Below, one piece after another: positions 16,192 through 27,970 of a stretch of DNA of 64,000 nucleotides (the first letter of the stretch is position 1; each line of letters opens with the position of its first letter). Under the pieces are notes generated by a model that saw only the letters and a program-made list of their open reading frames with translations, had not been told where the DNA came from and did not search any database. This stretch comes from Couchioplanes caeruleus (lineage in GTDB: Bacteria > Actinomycetota > Actinomycetes > Mycobacteriales > Micromonosporaceae). The stretch is from positions 2,976,001 to 3,040,000 of the forward strand of contig NZ_RJKL01000001.1 of assembly GCF_003751945.1 (NCBI RefSeq), written 5' to 3'. The position numbers were made by a program, and so were the translations under genes.

Positions 16192-16710
16192 TTGGCGCTG
16201 TCTTTCCTGCTCGACCCGCCGCTGACCGCCGACCTCCGGGAGCGGATCGTCCGGCTCTGGACCGACGTCACCAACGCGGGCGGCCCGATCGGGTTCGTCG
16301 CGCCCGTCACCGTCGACGACGTCCGCCCGATGGCCGAGGCCACGTTCGCCGGGGTCGAGGCGGGCGTCGACCGGTTGCTCGTCGGGATGGACGGCGCAGA
16401 GCCCGTCGCCGTGCTCTTCATCGTGGACAACCGGTTCGATCTCAAGGCGCACTGGCGGGTGCTCAAGCGGGTGATGGTGCTGCCCGGCAGCCAGGGCCGG
16501 GGCTACGGCGCCGCGCTCATGCGAGAGGCGGAGGCCGTCGGCCGTGCCATGCGGTTGACCGGGCTCCAGGTCACCGTCCGGGACGGGCACGGGCTGGACG
16601 CCTTCTACGCGAAGCTCGGCTACACCGAGACCGGCCGGGTCCCGGGCGCCCTCCGGGTGGCACCGGACGACGACCGGGACGAGCTGCAGATGTGGCTGGA
16701 CCTGCGCTAG
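16192..16710 (+). CDS. GNAT family N-acetyltransferase
   Basis: A 172-residue protein starting at TTG 16192 after AGGAGGA. The acetyl-CoA loop is visible as VLPGSQGRGYGAALMREAEAVGRAM (Q/R-x-x-G-x-G/A), followed by LQVTVRDGHGLDAFYAKLGYTETGRV, the usual beta 6-7 region. The substrate is unknown. The stop overlaps that of the convergent VOC gene by four bases. Confidence 0.85.
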   Translation: MALSFLLDPPLTADLRERIVRLWTDVTNAGGPIGFVAPVTVDDVRPMAEATFAGVEAGVDRLLVGMDGAEPVAVLFIVDNRFDLKAHWRVLKRVMVLPGSQGRGYGAALMREAEAVGRAMRLTGLQVTVRDGHGLDAFYAKLGYTETGRVPGALRVAPDDDRDELQMWLDLR

Positions 16711-17123
16711 TTCTTCCGCGGCTGGTTGAAGCGGATCATGTTTCCCGCCGGATCGCGGAACGCGCAGTCGCGGACGCCGTACGCCTGATCGACCGGCTCC
16801 TGCAGCACCTCGGCGCCGGAGTCACGGATCTGCGCGAAGGTGGCGTCGACGTCGTCGGTGACGAAGATGAGCCCGCGCAGCATGCCCTTGGCGAGCAGCT
16901 CCGACTGCTTCCGCTTGTCCTCGGCCGAGGAGCTGGGGTTGGAGTCCGGGGTCTCGATGGTGATCTCCAGCTCGGGCTGGCTCGGCGGGGACACCGTCAC
17001 CCACCGCATGCCCTCGAACTTGACATCGCTGCGGACCTCGAGACCGAGCACGTCACGATAGAAGCCGAGCGCCTTGTCGTGGTCGTCGACCGTGATGAAG
17101 CAGTGCGAAACCTTGATGTCCAT
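16707..17123 (-). CDS. VOC (glyoxalase/bleomycin resistance) family protein
   Basis: A 138-residue protein with two beta-alpha-beta-beta-beta modules: SHCFITVDDHDKALGFYRDVLGLEV and GLIFVTDDVDATFAQIRDSGAEV, ending FRDPAGNMIRFNQ. Potential metal ligands are His8, Glu at ELEITIE and the terminal region; substrate unknown. Its ATG (17123) follows the stop of the AraC-type gene by five bases, so the pair is one transcription unit and the regulator probably controls it. Confidence 0.85.
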   Translation of the reverse strand: MDIKVSHCFITVDDHDKALGFYRDVLGLEVRSDVKFEGMRWVTVSPPSQPELEITIETPDSNPSSSAEDKRKQSELLAKGMLRGLIFVTDDVDATFAQIRDSGAEVLQEPVDQAYGVRDCAFRDPAGNMIRFNQPRKN

Positions 17124-17128
17124 GCAGC

Positions 17129-17554
17129 TCACGATACGTTCGGCGAGGCCGCGCGGGCTTCTCCGTTCCTGACCGGCCGGGTGAGGATCTTGGCGAAGCA
17201 GGCCGGGATCGCGGCCCCGGTCTCGTGGGTCCGGGCCCGGTAGGCGCTCGGGGTCTCGCCGACCAGCTCGGTGAAGCGGGAGCTGAAGGAACCGAGCGAG
17301 GTGCAGCCGACGGCGAAGCAGACCTCGGTGACGGTGAGGTCGCCCCGGCGCAGCAACGCCTTGGCCCGCTCGATCCGCCGCGTCATGAGGTGGCTGTACG
17401 GCGTCTCGCCGAACGCCGCCCGGAAGCTGCGCGAGAAGTGTCCCGGCGACATGAGGGCTCCCCGGGCCAGCGCGGGCACGTCCAGCGGCTCGGCGAAGTC
17501 GCGGTCCATCCGATCGCGGGCCCGGCGCAGCCGGACGAGGTCGTCCCGGTTCAC
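17129..17554 (-). CDS. AraC-family transcriptional regulator (short form)
   Basis: A 141-residue protein that is almost only the DNA-binding domain: first helix-turn-helix LDVPALARGALMSPGHFSRSFRAAFGETPYSHLM, second LTVTEVCFAVGCTSLGSFSSRFTELVGETPSAYR. No separate sensor domain is present. It is transcribed just ahead of the VOC protein, a recurring pair in actinobacteria. Confidence 0.88.
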   Translation of the reverse strand: MNRDDLVRLRRARDRMDRDFAEPLDVPALARGALMSPGHFSRSFRAAFGETPYSHLMTRRIERAKALLRRGDLTVTEVCFAVGCTSLGSFSSRFTELVGETPSAYRARTHETGAAIPACFAKILTRPVRNGEARAASPNVS

Positions 17555-17585
17555 CCTCCCAGCATTCCACGAACCGCCCGGGCGG

Positions 17586-18461
17586 TTAACAGCTCGGCGC
17601 CGGAGCCCCGGCGGCCAGCGCGAGGTCCTCGCCGGTGTCCGCCACGGGCGCTTGCGGCGCGGGGGCCTCCAGCGCGGCGGACGGGGACGCCTTCGGCTTC
17701 GCTGCCGGTTTCGCCTTCTTCTTCGGCGCCGGTGCCTTGGCGGCGGTCGGTGCGGACGTCGACGCCTGTTTCTTCCTCGGGACGAGCTTGACGTCCTTCG
17801 CGGTGACGGTTCTGCCGTAGATGTCGGTCATCGCGATCTGGAACGGCCCGTTCCCGGTGTTCCGATCGATGATCCAGAAGTTGTAGTCGGTACGCGAGGC
17901 GGTCATCCAGTCGCGACCCGGCCCCTTGGCCCTCACGGAGGCGATGGGGTTGGCGTGGTTGTCGATCAGCACGGCTCACCAGTACTGCGACGATCCCTCG
18001 GCGAAGGTGATGCTCAGCGGCCCGGGCGTGGCCGCGTTCGGCACGGCCTTGTAGGTGATCGGCACGATGCCCTGCACCGGGTCCGCGATCTTCTTGAAGG
18101 CGGTGCGGCTCAGGTCCAGCCAGCCGGGCGTGCATTCGGGGCAGGAGTCGAAGACCTTGACCCGTACCGTGCCCTTGGGGCCGGTCACGTCGAGGTAGCT
18201 GCCGCACGACAGCGCCTCGGAGTATTCGCTGCGGCCCAGGGCCACGTACAGGTCGTCGGCGGGCGGCGCGAAGTTGCAGTTGCCCACCGTGCCCGCGAGG
18301 TCGTAGAAGGTGGCCTTGCCCTGGCGCTTGGCGCTGGTGGGCGGGGCCGCGCACGCGCCACCGCCGTTCTGCAGCAGGATCGCCACACCGAGGACGCCGG
18401 CCAGGAGCACCGCGCCGCCGGTGGCGAGCCAGCGGGGACGCAGGAGGCGGTGAGCTGTCAC
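17586..18461 (-). pseudogene. Expansin-like protein interrupted by an in-frame TGA
   Basis: The frame from 18461 encodes a membrane segment or signal anchor (LLAGVLGVAILL) and an expansin D1 double-psi barrel: GKATFYDLAG, ALSCGSYLDVTGP, VKVFDSCPECTPGWLDLS with the catalytic Asp. At 17978-17976 TGA follows EGSSQYW. The same frame continues without another stop through AVLIDNHANPI, the CBM63-like D2 domain (DYNFWIIDRNTGNGPFQIAMTDIYGRTV), and a Lys/Ala/Pro-rich tail to 17586. In B. subtilis EXLX1 the matching site reads EGSSRWWAAIQVRNH, so one sense codon became a stop. Either a nonsense mutation, a sequencing error or stop readthrough. Expansins loosen cellulose-like walls. Confidence 0.75.
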
Positions 18462-18504
18462 GCTGAGGCATACTCCGGGGCCTCGACGGCCGCGGGCAAC
18501 GTTC

Positions 18505-19296
18505 CTAAGACACGCTTAAGACAGACTCCCCCACCCGGATGACACCCGTTTCGCCTGAGCGGAGGTCCGGGATCAGGTTGACGCCGAAGTGCAGCCCACC
18601 GTCGCGCCGCCGGAACCGGCCGAGGGTCCGCAGCGGTTCGCCACCGCGCTCGCCGGTCTCCTGATCGATGGTGATGACCAGGCAACGGTTGCTCGGCTCG
18701 GCCACCCGGTAGGTCGTGTCACCGATGCGCAGGCGGCCGCCCACCCACTTGTCCTCGGCCCACGCATCGGCGCCGGCAAGGACCAGGTTGGGCCGGAAGC
18801 GGGTCATCGGCACGGGCTCGTCGAGCCGGCCGTTGAGCGCGTCGAGGGAGGCCTCGCTGGTCAGCAGCACCGGGAACCCGTCCGCGAGGTTGACCCGGTC
18901 GCCCTCCTCGGCATGGCGCCGGATCCGCCGCGCGGTGGGGTCGGCGAGCCACGCCAGCCGTGCGTCACGGCCCAGGAAGTCCGACAGGAAGGCCGCCGCG
19001 GCCGGGGCGAGCCGGGCGGTCACCTCGGGCTGCGAGCGGAAGACCCGGACCGTCGCCGGCGGCCCGCCGGCCGGCTCGGCCACGTCGAAGCCGTTGAGCG
19101 AGATCCCGCCGGGACGCGGCACCGCGTGCAGTCGGGTGAGGGCGGGCGCCTCACGCTGGGTGATGCCGACACCGTCCGGGTCGACCGCCATCCACCGACG
19201 GTCGCCGGCCAGACCCCAGGGCTCGGTCACCGCCACCTCGTGGTCCAGCCGATGACAACCCTTGAGCGGGTACGTGTGCAGCGAAGCGATCCGCAT
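18505..19296 (-). CDS. MOSC domain protein
   Basis: A 263-residue protein starting MRIASLHTYPLKG. The N-terminal MOSC_N beta barrel (PWGLAGDRRWMAVDPDG, ITQREAPALTRL) is followed by the MOSC domain (MTRFRPNLVLAG, YRVAEPSNRCLVITIDQETGERGGEPLRTLGRFR). The Cys of NRCLVITID is the residue proposed to hold sulfur or the molybdenum cofactor in mARC-like enzymes. The upstream 24 codons of the longest frame look non-coding. It is divergent from the hut regulator. Confidence 0.88.
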   Translation of the reverse strand: MRIASLHTYPLKGCHRLDHEVAVTEPWGLAGDRRWMAVDPDGVGITQREAPALTRLHAVPRPGGISLNGFDVAEPAGGPPATVRVFRSQPEVTARLAPAAAAFLSDFLGRDARLAWLADPTARRIRRHAEEGDRVNLADGFPVLLTSEASLDALNGRLDEPVPMTRFRPNLVLAGADAWAEDKWVGGRLRIGDTTYRVAEPSNRCLVITIDQETGERGGEPLRTLGRFRRRDGGLHFGVNLIPDLRSGETGVIRVGESVLSVS

Positions 19297-19379
19297 CCGG
19301 CCAGCCTCGCACAGCCGCGCACGGGCGAATCCAGGCGTGGCACTAGCGGAGTGAAAGTTTTTATGCATAGTCTGCGTAC

Positions 19380-20228
19380 GTGAATGAAGCAGCGGTCGGC
19401 ACGGGCGGGCGGGTGCTCGGGCTCTTTCAGGGCGCCCGGCTCACCCCCACCCAGCGGCGCATCGCCCACAGTCTCGTGCAGCACGGGCCGTCGGCCGCAT
19501 ACCTGTCGGCCGCAGAGGTGGCGGAGCTCGCCGGGGTGAGCCAGCCGTCGGTGACCCGGTTCGCGATGGCGCTGGGCTACGCCGGCTATCCCGCCCTGCG
19601 GCGCGAGCTGCGGGCGCTGGCCGCGGTGCCGGCCACCCCGCCGGAGACCGGCGAGAACCCGATGCAGGACGCGCTGCGGGCCGAGACCCGACGCCTCGAG
19701 CGGATGGCGGACGAGCTCGGCGACCTGAGCGCGGTCGAGCGGGCCGCGCAGATGCTCGTCGGCAGCCGTCCGCTGCCCGTGCTCGGGCTGCGCGCCGCGG
19801 CGCCGCTGGCCGGATACTTCGGATACTTCGCGGCGAAGGTGCATCCGGACGTCCGGGTGCTCGACGGCGGCGGCACGATCCTGCTCGACCGCCTCGACCA
19901 GGCGCGGGCGGCCGGGGCGAGCGCGGTGCTGGCCATCGTCCTGCCGCGCTATCCGCGGGAGACGCTCGAAGCGATCCGGGAGGCGAAGGAGCTGGGCCTC
20001 GCCGTGGTCGCGCTCACCGACTCTGCGGTCAGTCCGGTCGCCGAGGCCGCCGACGTGGTGCTGCCCGCGCCGGTCGGCACCCAGCTCGTGTTCGACCTGC
20101 ACACCGGCCCCATGGCGATGGCCATGGTGCTGCTGCAAGCCATGTGCGACGCGGCGCCGGAAACGGCGCAGCGCCGCCTGGAGGAGTTCGAGGCGACGGC
20201 GAACCGCCGCCACATCTTCGAAGCATGA
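19380..20228 (+). CDS. RpiR/MurR-family regulator, probably of the hut operon
   Basis: A 282-residue protein: N-terminal RpiR helix-turn-helix ([49 protein letters not shown]) and C-terminal SIS domain (residues about 120-260; [54 protein letters not shown]). RpiR proteins sense phosphosugars or other metabolites. It overlaps the region of the urocanase start, so local control of histidine use is likely. The GTG at 19380 has TAGTCT at 19368-19373 at a distance suiting a leaderless transcript, and ATGCAT lies just before it. Confidence 0.85.
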   Translation: MNEAAVGTGGRVLGLFQGARLTPTQRRIAHSLVQHGPSAAYLSAAEVAELAGVSQPSVTRFAMALGYAGYPALRRELRALAAVPATPPETGENPMQDALRAETRRLERMADELGDLSAVERAAQMLVGSRPLPVLGLRAAAPLAGYFGYFAAKVHPDVRVLDGGGTILLDRLDQARAAGASAVLAIVLPRYPRETLEAIREAKELGLAVVALTDSAVSPVAEAADVVLPAPVGTQLVFDLHTGPMAMAMVLLQAMCDAAPETAQRRLEEFEATANRRHIFEA

Positions 20229-20239
20229 AGGAGTCCGGC

Positions 20240-21867
<1,628 letters not shown>

Positions 21868-21871
<4 letters not shown>

Positions 21872-23046
21872 GCGTCGCGCAGTTCGCCGCCCTCTGGGCG
21901 GAGATCGCGCCGATCGGCCGGGCCGAGAGTGGCGGCTACCTGCGATACGCCCTCACCGAACCGGAGCTGGCCCTGCGGGACTGGTTCCGGGCGCACGCCG
22001 CCGCGCGTGATCTGGAGGTCACCGAGGACGGCAACGGCAACCTGTTCGCCTGGTGGGGCGAGCCATGGGGCTCCGGCGCCGTGCTGACCGGCTCGCACTT
22101 CGACTCGGTGCCGCACGGCGGCGGCTACGACGGGCCGCTCGGCATCGTCAGCGCGTTCCTGGCCGTCGACCGGCTCCGCGCCGACGGGTACGCCCCGGGC
22201 CGGCCGTTGGGCATCGCCGCGTTCGTCGAGGAGGAGGGCGGCCGGTTCGGGCTGCCCTGCCTCGGCTCGCGGCTGCTGACCGGCGCGGTCGACCCGGAGA
22301 AGGCCGCTGCGCTGACCGACCGCGACGGGGTGAGCTTCGGCGAGGCGCTGGGCGCGACCCCGTCCGGCGCCCGCCCGGACCTCGTGGGCCGGGTGTCGGC
22401 GCTGGTGGAGCTGCACATCGAGCAGGGCCGGGCGCTGGACGTGCCGGTCGGGGTGGCGAGCGCCATCTGGCCGCACGGCCGCTGGCGGTTCGACTTCACC
22501 GGCCGCGGCGACCACGCCGGCACCACCCTGATGGCCGACCGGCGCGACCCGATGCTGACGTTCGCCTACACCGTGCTGGCCGCCAACAAGGAGGCCCGGC
22601 TGTCCGGGGCGCACGCCACGATGGCCCGGGTGCAGGTCGAGCCCAACGCCACCAACGCCATCCCGGCGCGAGTGCGCGGCTGGCTGGACGCCCGGGCCGC
22701 GGAGGAGTCCACCCTGGACGGTGTGGTCGACGCGATCGTCAAGCGCGCCCACGACCGGGCCGGCCGCGACGGCACCGAGGTCGGCGTGACGGCCGAGTCG
22801 GTGACCGCACAGGTCGCGTTCGACACGGCGCTGGCGGAACGAATCGCCGGCCTGCTCGGCGGCGCGCCGATCCTGCCGACCGGGGCCGGGCACGACGCGG
22901 GGGTCTTCTCGGCGCACGTGCCGACCGCGATGCTGTTCGTGCGCAACCCGACCGGGGTGTCCCACTCCCCCGCCGAGCACGCACCGGACGAGGACTGCGC
23001 GGCGGGCGTCGAGGCTCTCGCGAAGGTTCTCGAGGCGCTGACATGA
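21868..23046 (+). CDS. M20-family amidohydrolase (allantoate amidohydrolase-like) of the hut operon
   Basis: A 392-residue metallopeptidase-fold amidase. Metal ligands are visible in [33 protein letters not shown] and SHSPAEHA. The annotation carried by relatives is allantoate amidohydrolase or N-carbamoyl amino acid hydrolase. Placed between hutU and hutF, overlapping both by four bases (ATGA), it more probably acts on the N-formylglutamate made by HutF, because no hutG is present in the cluster. That substrate is inference. The same arrangement is known from Streptomyces hut clusters. Confidence 0.88.
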
Positions 23047-24317
23047 GGTACTTCGCGGACCTGGCGTGGATGGGCGGACGGGTCGAGCGCGACGTCGCCG
23101 TCGAGGTCGCCGACGGACGGCTCACCGCCGTCACGCCCGGCGCCGCCCCGGGCGGCACGCGCCTGCCCGGCCTCGTGCTGCCCGGGCTCGCCAACGCCCA
23201 CTCCCACGCGTTCCACCGGGCGCTGCGCGGGCGTACGCACGGCGATCGGGGCAGTTTCTGGACGTGGCGCGAGCGGATGTACGAGGTGGCCGGGCGACTG
23301 GACCCGGACAGCTACTACGCACTCGCCCGGGCGGTATACGGCGAGATGGCCCTCGCCGGCATCACGTGCGTGGGCGAGTTCCACTACCTGCACCACGCCC
23401 CGGACGGCAAGCCCTACGCGGACCCGAACGCGATGGGCCACGCGGTGGTGCGGGCGGCGCGGGACGCGGGCATCCGGATCACCCTGCTCGACACGCTGTA
23501 TCTCACGTCCACGGTGGACGGTAAGGCGCTCGAGGGCGTCCAGCGCCGCTTCGGCGACGGCGACCTCGACGGCTGGTCCGCCCGGACCGCCTGGCTGCGC
23601 GACGGCGACGGGGTGCGGATCGGTGCGGCGCTGCATTCCGTACGGGCCGTGCCGGTGCGCTTCCTCGACGGCCTCGCCGGCCGGGCACCGCTGCACGTGC
23701 ACCTCTCCGAGCAGCGCGCCGAGAACGAGCAGTGCCGCGCGGTGCACGGCTGCTCCCCGACGGAGTTGCTGCACCGGCACGGCGTCCTCGGTCCGGGCAC
23801 CACCGCGGTGCACGCGACGCATCTCAGCGACGGCGACATCAAACTGCTCGGCGGCACCGGCACCGGGGTGTGCCTCTGCCCCACCACCGAGCGGGACCTC
23901 GCGGACGGCATCGGGCCCGGCCGGGCGCTGGCCGACGCGGGATCGCCGCTGAGCCTGGGCAGCGACAGCCACGCCGTCATCGACGTGTTCGAGGAGGCCC
24001 GCGGCGTGGAGCTGGACGAGCGGCTGGCCACCGAACGCCGGGGCCACTTCGCGGCGGGCGAGCTGCTCGCCGCCGCCACCGCGCACTCCGCGCTCGGCTG
24101 GGACGACGCCGGGGAGATCGCGGTGGGCAAACGGGCCGACCTGATCGCGGTCACGCTCGATTCGGTACGCACCGCCGGCGTCGACCCCTCCGGGGTGGTC
24201 TTCGCCGCCACCAACGCCGATGTCACCCACGTCGTCGCGGACGGGCGGATGATCGTGGACGAGGGCCGGCACACCGGCTTCGACGTGCCGGCGGCCCTGC
24301 GGGAGGCACTCTCATGA
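23043..24317 (+). CDS. hutF: Formimidoylglutamate deiminase
   Basis: A 424-residue amidohydrolase-superfamily enzyme that turns N-formimidoyl-glutamate into N-formyl-glutamate and ammonia. Motifs are [18 protein letters not shown] (metal H-x-H), [25 protein letters not shown], and [16 protein letters not shown], all characteristic of HutF. ATGA overlaps link it to the M20 gene and to hutI. Confidence 0.95.
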   Translation: MRYFADLAWMGGRVERDVAVEVADGRLTAVTPGAAPGGTRLPGLVLPGLANAHSHAFHRALRGRTHGDRGSFWTWRERMYEVAGRLDPDSYYALARAVYGEMALAGITCVGEFHYLHHAPDGKPYADPNAMGHAVVRAARDAGIRITLLDTLYLTSTVDGKALEGVQRRFGDGDLDGWSARTAWLRDGDGVRIGAALHSVRAVPVRFLDGLAGRAPLHVHLSEQRAENEQCRAVHGCSPTELLHRHGVLGPGTTAVHATHLSDGDIKLLGGTGTGVCLCPTTERDLADGIGPGRALADAGSPLSLGSDSHAVIDVFEEARGVELDERLATERRGHFAAGELLAAATAHSALGWDDAGEIAVGKRADLIAVTLDSVRTAGVDPSGVVFAATNADVTHVVADGRMIVDEGRHTGFDVPAALREALS

Positions 24318-25462
24318 GTCTCGTGGTCACCAACATCGGCGAGCTGTTCACCGGCGACGACGAGCTGGGCACGCTGCACCACGCGGCCTTCGTCGTGGAC
24401 GGCGGTCGCGTCGCGTGGGTCGGAGCGGCCGCGCAGGCCCCGGCGGCCGACGAGCGGCTCGACGCGGACGGACGGGCGGTGCTGCCGGGCTTCGTCGACA
24501 GCCACGCGCATCTGGTCTTCGCCGGGGACCGCGCCGCCGAGTTCGCCGCGCGGATGAACGGCGAGCCGTACACCGGCGGCGGCATCCGGACGACGGTCGC
24601 CGCAACCCGGGCGGCCTCCGACGACGACCTGGGCGCGGCAGCCCGGCGGCTCGTCGCCGAGATGCGGCGGCAGGGCACGACCACCGTGGAGGTCAAGAGC
24701 GGCTACGGCCTCACGGTCGCCGACGAGGTCCGCGCCCTGCGCATCGCCCGCGACCTCACCGACGAGACCACGTTCCTCGGCGCGCACGTCGTCCCGGCCG
24801 AGTACGCCGACCGGCCCGACGACTACGTCGACCTCGTCGCCGGCCCGATGCTGGACGCCGTCGCGCCGTACGCCCGGTGGGTGGACGTGTTCTGCGAGCG
24901 CGGCGCGTTCGACGGCGAGCAGACCAGGCAGATCCTCACCGCCGGGCTGAAGGCAGGGCTGGGCGTGCGCGTCCACGCCAACCAGCTCACCGCCGGTCCG
25001 GGCGTGCGGCTCGCCGTGGAGCTGGGCGCCGCCAGCGCCGACCACTGCACGCATCTGAGCGACGCGGACGTGGACGCGCTCGCCGGGTCGTCGACCGTGG
25101 CGACGCTGCTGCCGGGCGCCGAGTTCTCGACGCGGTCGCCGTACCCGGATGCGCGGAGGCTGCTCGACGCCGGCGTGACCGTCGCCCTCGCGACCGACTG
25201 CAACCCCGGTTCGTCGTACACATCATCCATGCCGTTCTGCATCGCCCTCGCCGTCCGCGAGATGCGCATGACGCCGGCGGAGGCCGTCCGGGCCGCGACC
25301 GTGGGCGGCGCCCGGGCGCTGCGCCGCGACGACATCGGAGTGCTGCGCCCCGGCGCCCGCGCCGACGCGGTCGTCCTCGACGCCCCCTCCCATCTGCACC
25401 TGGCCTACCGGCCCGGAGTTCCCCTGATCAGCACAGTTCTGCACGACGGAGTGCCCCAATGA
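24314..25462 (+). CDS. hutI: Imidazolonepropionase
   Basis: A 382-residue amidohydrolase that opens imidazolone-5-propionate to formimidoylglutamate. Landmarks: [18 protein letters not shown] (H-x-H), [40 protein letters not shown], and [17 protein letters not shown]. It catalyses the third step of the pathway and is coupled by ATGA to hutF and hutH. Confidence 0.97.
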   Translation: MSLVVTNIGELFTGDDELGTLHHAAFVVDGGRVAWVGAAAQAPAADERLDADGRAVLPGFVDSHAHLVFAGDRAAEFAARMNGEPYTGGGIRTTVAATRAASDDDLGAAARRLVAEMRRQGTTTVEVKSGYGLTVADEVRALRIARDLTDETTFLGAHVVPAEYADRPDDYVDLVAGPMLDAVAPYARWVDVFCERGAFDGEQTRQILTAGLKAGLGVRVHANQLTAGPGVRLAVELGAASADHCTHLSDADVDALAGSSTVATLLPGAEFSTRSPYPDARRLLDAGVTVALATDCNPGSSYTSSMPFCIALAVREMRMTPAEAVRAATVGGARALRRDDIGVLRPGARADAVVLDAPSHLHLAYRPGVPLISTVLHDGVPQ

Positions 25463-26994
25463 GAGTCATCGTCCAGCCCACCGGCATCACCCCCGCCGAC
25501 GTTCTCGCCGTCGCCCGGCGCGACGCGAAGGTCGAGCTCTCCGAGGCCGCGGTCGCGGCCATGGAACGCAGCCGCGCCATCGTCGACGGCATCGAGGCCT
25601 CCGGCCGCCCCGTGTACGGCGTCAGCACCGGTTTCGGCGCCCTGGCGAACACGTCCATCGAGCCGGAACGCCGGGCCGAGCTCCAGCACGCGCTGATCCG
25701 CTCGCACGCGGCCGGCGTGGGCGCCCCGATGCCGCGCGAGGTGGTCCGCGCGATGATGCTGCTGCGGGTGCGCTCGCTCGCGCTGGGCCTGTCCGGCGTC
25801 CGCCCGAAGCTCGCCCAGGGCCTCGTCGACCTGCTCAACAACGACATCACGCCGTGGGTGCCCGAGCACGGCTCGCTGGGTGCCTCCGGCGACCTGGCGC
25901 CGCTCGCCCACTGCGCCCTCGTGCTGCTGGGCGAGGGATGGGTGCTGGGCAAGGACGGCGCCCGCATCGACGCCGCGCAGGCCCTGCACGCCGCCCACCT
26001 CGAGCCGCTCGACCTGGCCGCCAAGGAGGGCCTGGCGCTGATCAACGGCACCGACGGCATGCTCGGCATGCTGCTGCTGGCGATCGACGACGCCGAGCAT
26101 CTGTTCGCGATGGCCGACGTGACGGCCGCGCTGGCGATCGAGGCCATGCTCGGCTCGGAGCGGCCGTTCCTGCCGGAGCTGCACTCGATCCGCCCGCATC
26201 CGGGCCAGGCCGCGTCCGCCGCGAACATTTCCAAGCTGCTGCAGAATTCGGCCATCATGGACTCGCATCGTGACGACCTCGCGCATGCGGTGCAAGATGC
26301 GTACTCGATGCGCTGCGCCCCGCAGGTGGCCGGCGCCGCCCGGGACACGCTGGAGTTCGTCCGCACCACGGCCGCACGGGAGTTGCGCTCGGTGGTGGAC
26401 AACCCGGTCGTGCTCACCGACGGCCGGGTGGAGTCGACCGGCAACTTCCACGGCGCGCCGCTGGGCTTCGCGGCGGACTTCCTCGCCATCGCCGCGGCCG
26501 AGGTGGGCGCGATCGCGGAACGCCGCGTGGACCGGCTGCTCGACGTGGCCCGCTCCCGCGACCTGCCGCCGTTCCTCTCCCCCGATGCCGGCGTCAACTC
26601 GGGCCTGATGATCGCGCAGTACACGGCGGCCGGGATCGTCGCGGAGAACCGCCGGCTGGCGAGCCCCGCGTCGGTGGACTCGCTGCCCACCAGCGGCATG
26701 CAGGAGGACCACGTCTCGATGGGCTGGGCGGCGACGAAGAAGCTGCGCACGGTCCTGGACAACCTCACCAGCGTGCTGGCGGTCGAGCTGATCTCGGGCG
26801 TACGCGGAATTCAGCTCCGCGCGCCGCTGGCCCCGTCACCGGCGGGCCGGGCCGCGGTCGCGGCAATATCGGCCTTCGCGGGCGAGCCGGGCCCCGACAT
26901 CTACCTCGCCCCGGTGATGGAACAGGCGCGCGCCGTCATCGCGGATCGGGCGCTGCGAACGGAAATCGAGACCGAAATCGGTACCCTCCACTGA
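25459..26994 (+). CDS. hutH: Histidine ammonia-lyase
   Basis: A 511-residue enzyme that deaminates histidine to urocanate. The MIO cofactor comes from the Ala-Ser-Gly triad in [14 protein letters not shown] (about residue 140). Other family segments are [42 protein letters not shown] and [12 protein letters not shown]. Although first in the pathway it is last in the operon. Its ATG overlaps the hutI stop. Confidence 0.97.
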   Translation: MRVIVQPTGITPADVLAVARRDAKVELSEAAVAAMERSRAIVDGIEASGRPVYGVSTGFGALANTSIEPERRAELQHALIRSHAAGVGAPMPREVVRAMMLLRVRSLALGLSGVRPKLAQGLVDLLNNDITPWVPEHGSLGASGDLAPLAHCALVLLGEGWVLGKDGARIDAAQALHAAHLEPLDLAAKEGLALINGTDGMLGMLLLAIDDAEHLFAMADVTAALAIEAMLGSERPFLPELHSIRPHPGQAASAANISKLLQNSAIMDSHRDDLAHAVQDAYSMRCAPQVAGAARDTLEFVRTTAARELRSVVDNPVVLTDGRVESTGNFHGAPLGFAADFLAIAAAEVGAIAERRVDRLLDVARSRDLPPFLSPDAGVNSGLMIAQYTAAGIVAENRRLASPASVDSLPTSGMQEDHVSMGWAATKKLRTVLDNLTSVLAVELISGVRGIQLRAPLAPSPAGRAAVAAISAFAGEPGPDIYLAPVMEQARAVIADRALRTEIETEIGTLH

Positions 26995-27129
26995 GGACGT
27001 CACATATTTCTTCACAGTGATCGATCGAGGACATAGCGGGGATCCGCGGCCCCATCGACTGATATCAATCAGCACGGAGGATGGCCGCGGACCCCCCGCC
27101 GCCGCCTCCGCGATGGGAGGTAGCAGACC

Positions 27130-27774
27130 ATGAGAATGCTCACCCGCGCCGCGGCCGCCCTGGTGCTCGCCGCGTTGACCGCCGTCGGAGTCGGCGGCAC
27201 ACCCGCCGCCGCCGCTCCCGCACCGCAGCCCGCCCCGGTCGCCTCGACGGCCGTGCTCATCCCGTACGGAGAGGGCTCGGCTGTGGTGGAACAGCAGCGC
27301 AAGTCCATCGCCGCCCGGCACAACATGGCCGCCCAGGCCATCCTCTGCTGGCACAACGTGGCCATCTACGCCAACGCCAACGGCCGCTGGGTCTCCATGG
27401 AGAAGGGCTACAGCGGGGGCGACAACGGCATGCTCCGCGCCCGCGCGACGGTCGTCGGCCCGTGGGAGCGTTACGTGGTGTGCCGCGACAACGTCACCGG
27501 ATACACCTACTGGGCCTCCCAGGACACCGGCCGCGTGGTGTCGACGGAGCTCGGCTACAGCGCCGGCGACTACGGCATGCTCCGCGCCCGCGCCACGATC
27601 GTCGGGCCCTGGGAGCAGTACTACACCACCTTCGGACCGGGGAACTGGTTCTCGATGTACGCCTACGGCAACGCCCGGTGGGTCTCCACCGAGATCGGTT
27701 ACAGCGCCGGCGACAACGGCATGCTCCGCGCCCGCGCCACGGTGATCGGACCGTGGGAGTTGTACTACTGGTGA
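27130..27774 (+). CDS. Secreted beta-trefoil (fascin-like) repeat protein
   Basis: A 214-residue protein with a Sec signal peptide (residues 1-30, cleavage near PAAAA). The mature part has three repeats of about 45-50 residues, each ending in GYSxGDxGMLRARATxxGPWE (near residues 95, 145 and 195). The pattern of three WVS...GPWE modules matches a fascin-like beta-trefoil, a fold often used for carbohydrate binding. GGGAGGT precedes the ATG. Ligand unknown. It is a single gene after hutH. Confidence 0.7.
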   Translation: MRMLTRAAAALVLAALTAVGVGGTPAAAAPAPQPAPVASTAVLIPYGEGSAVVEQQRKSIAARHNMAAQAILCWHNVAIYANANGRWVSMEKGYSGGDNGMLRARATVVGPWERYVVCRDNVTGYTYWASQDTGRVVSTELGYSAGDYGMLRARATIVGPWEQYYTTFGPGNWFSMYAYGNARWVSTEIGYSAGDNGMLRARATVIGPWELYYW

Positions 27775-27970
27775 TCGGCCGACTGCCGGGGTCCGGGCCA
27801 CCGCCCTGACCCCGGCACCCGGCTGACCTGCGGCGCGACCGGAATGCACGGGTTCGCTCCGATCACGATCGGCCCTGAAAGCGCTGGGCTGATCCGACGA
27901 GCCTCCGGGAGAGGGTCGGCAACCTGAACCCGGAGGCGTCGCCGCACCTCCGGTCCTCGATCATGGACGC

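Noticed and set aside
17976..17978. Selenocysteine codon in the expansin-like gene
   Set aside because: No selenocysteine-insertion hairpin is evident after the TGA, homologues have an ordinary residue there, and expansins are not selenoproteins.
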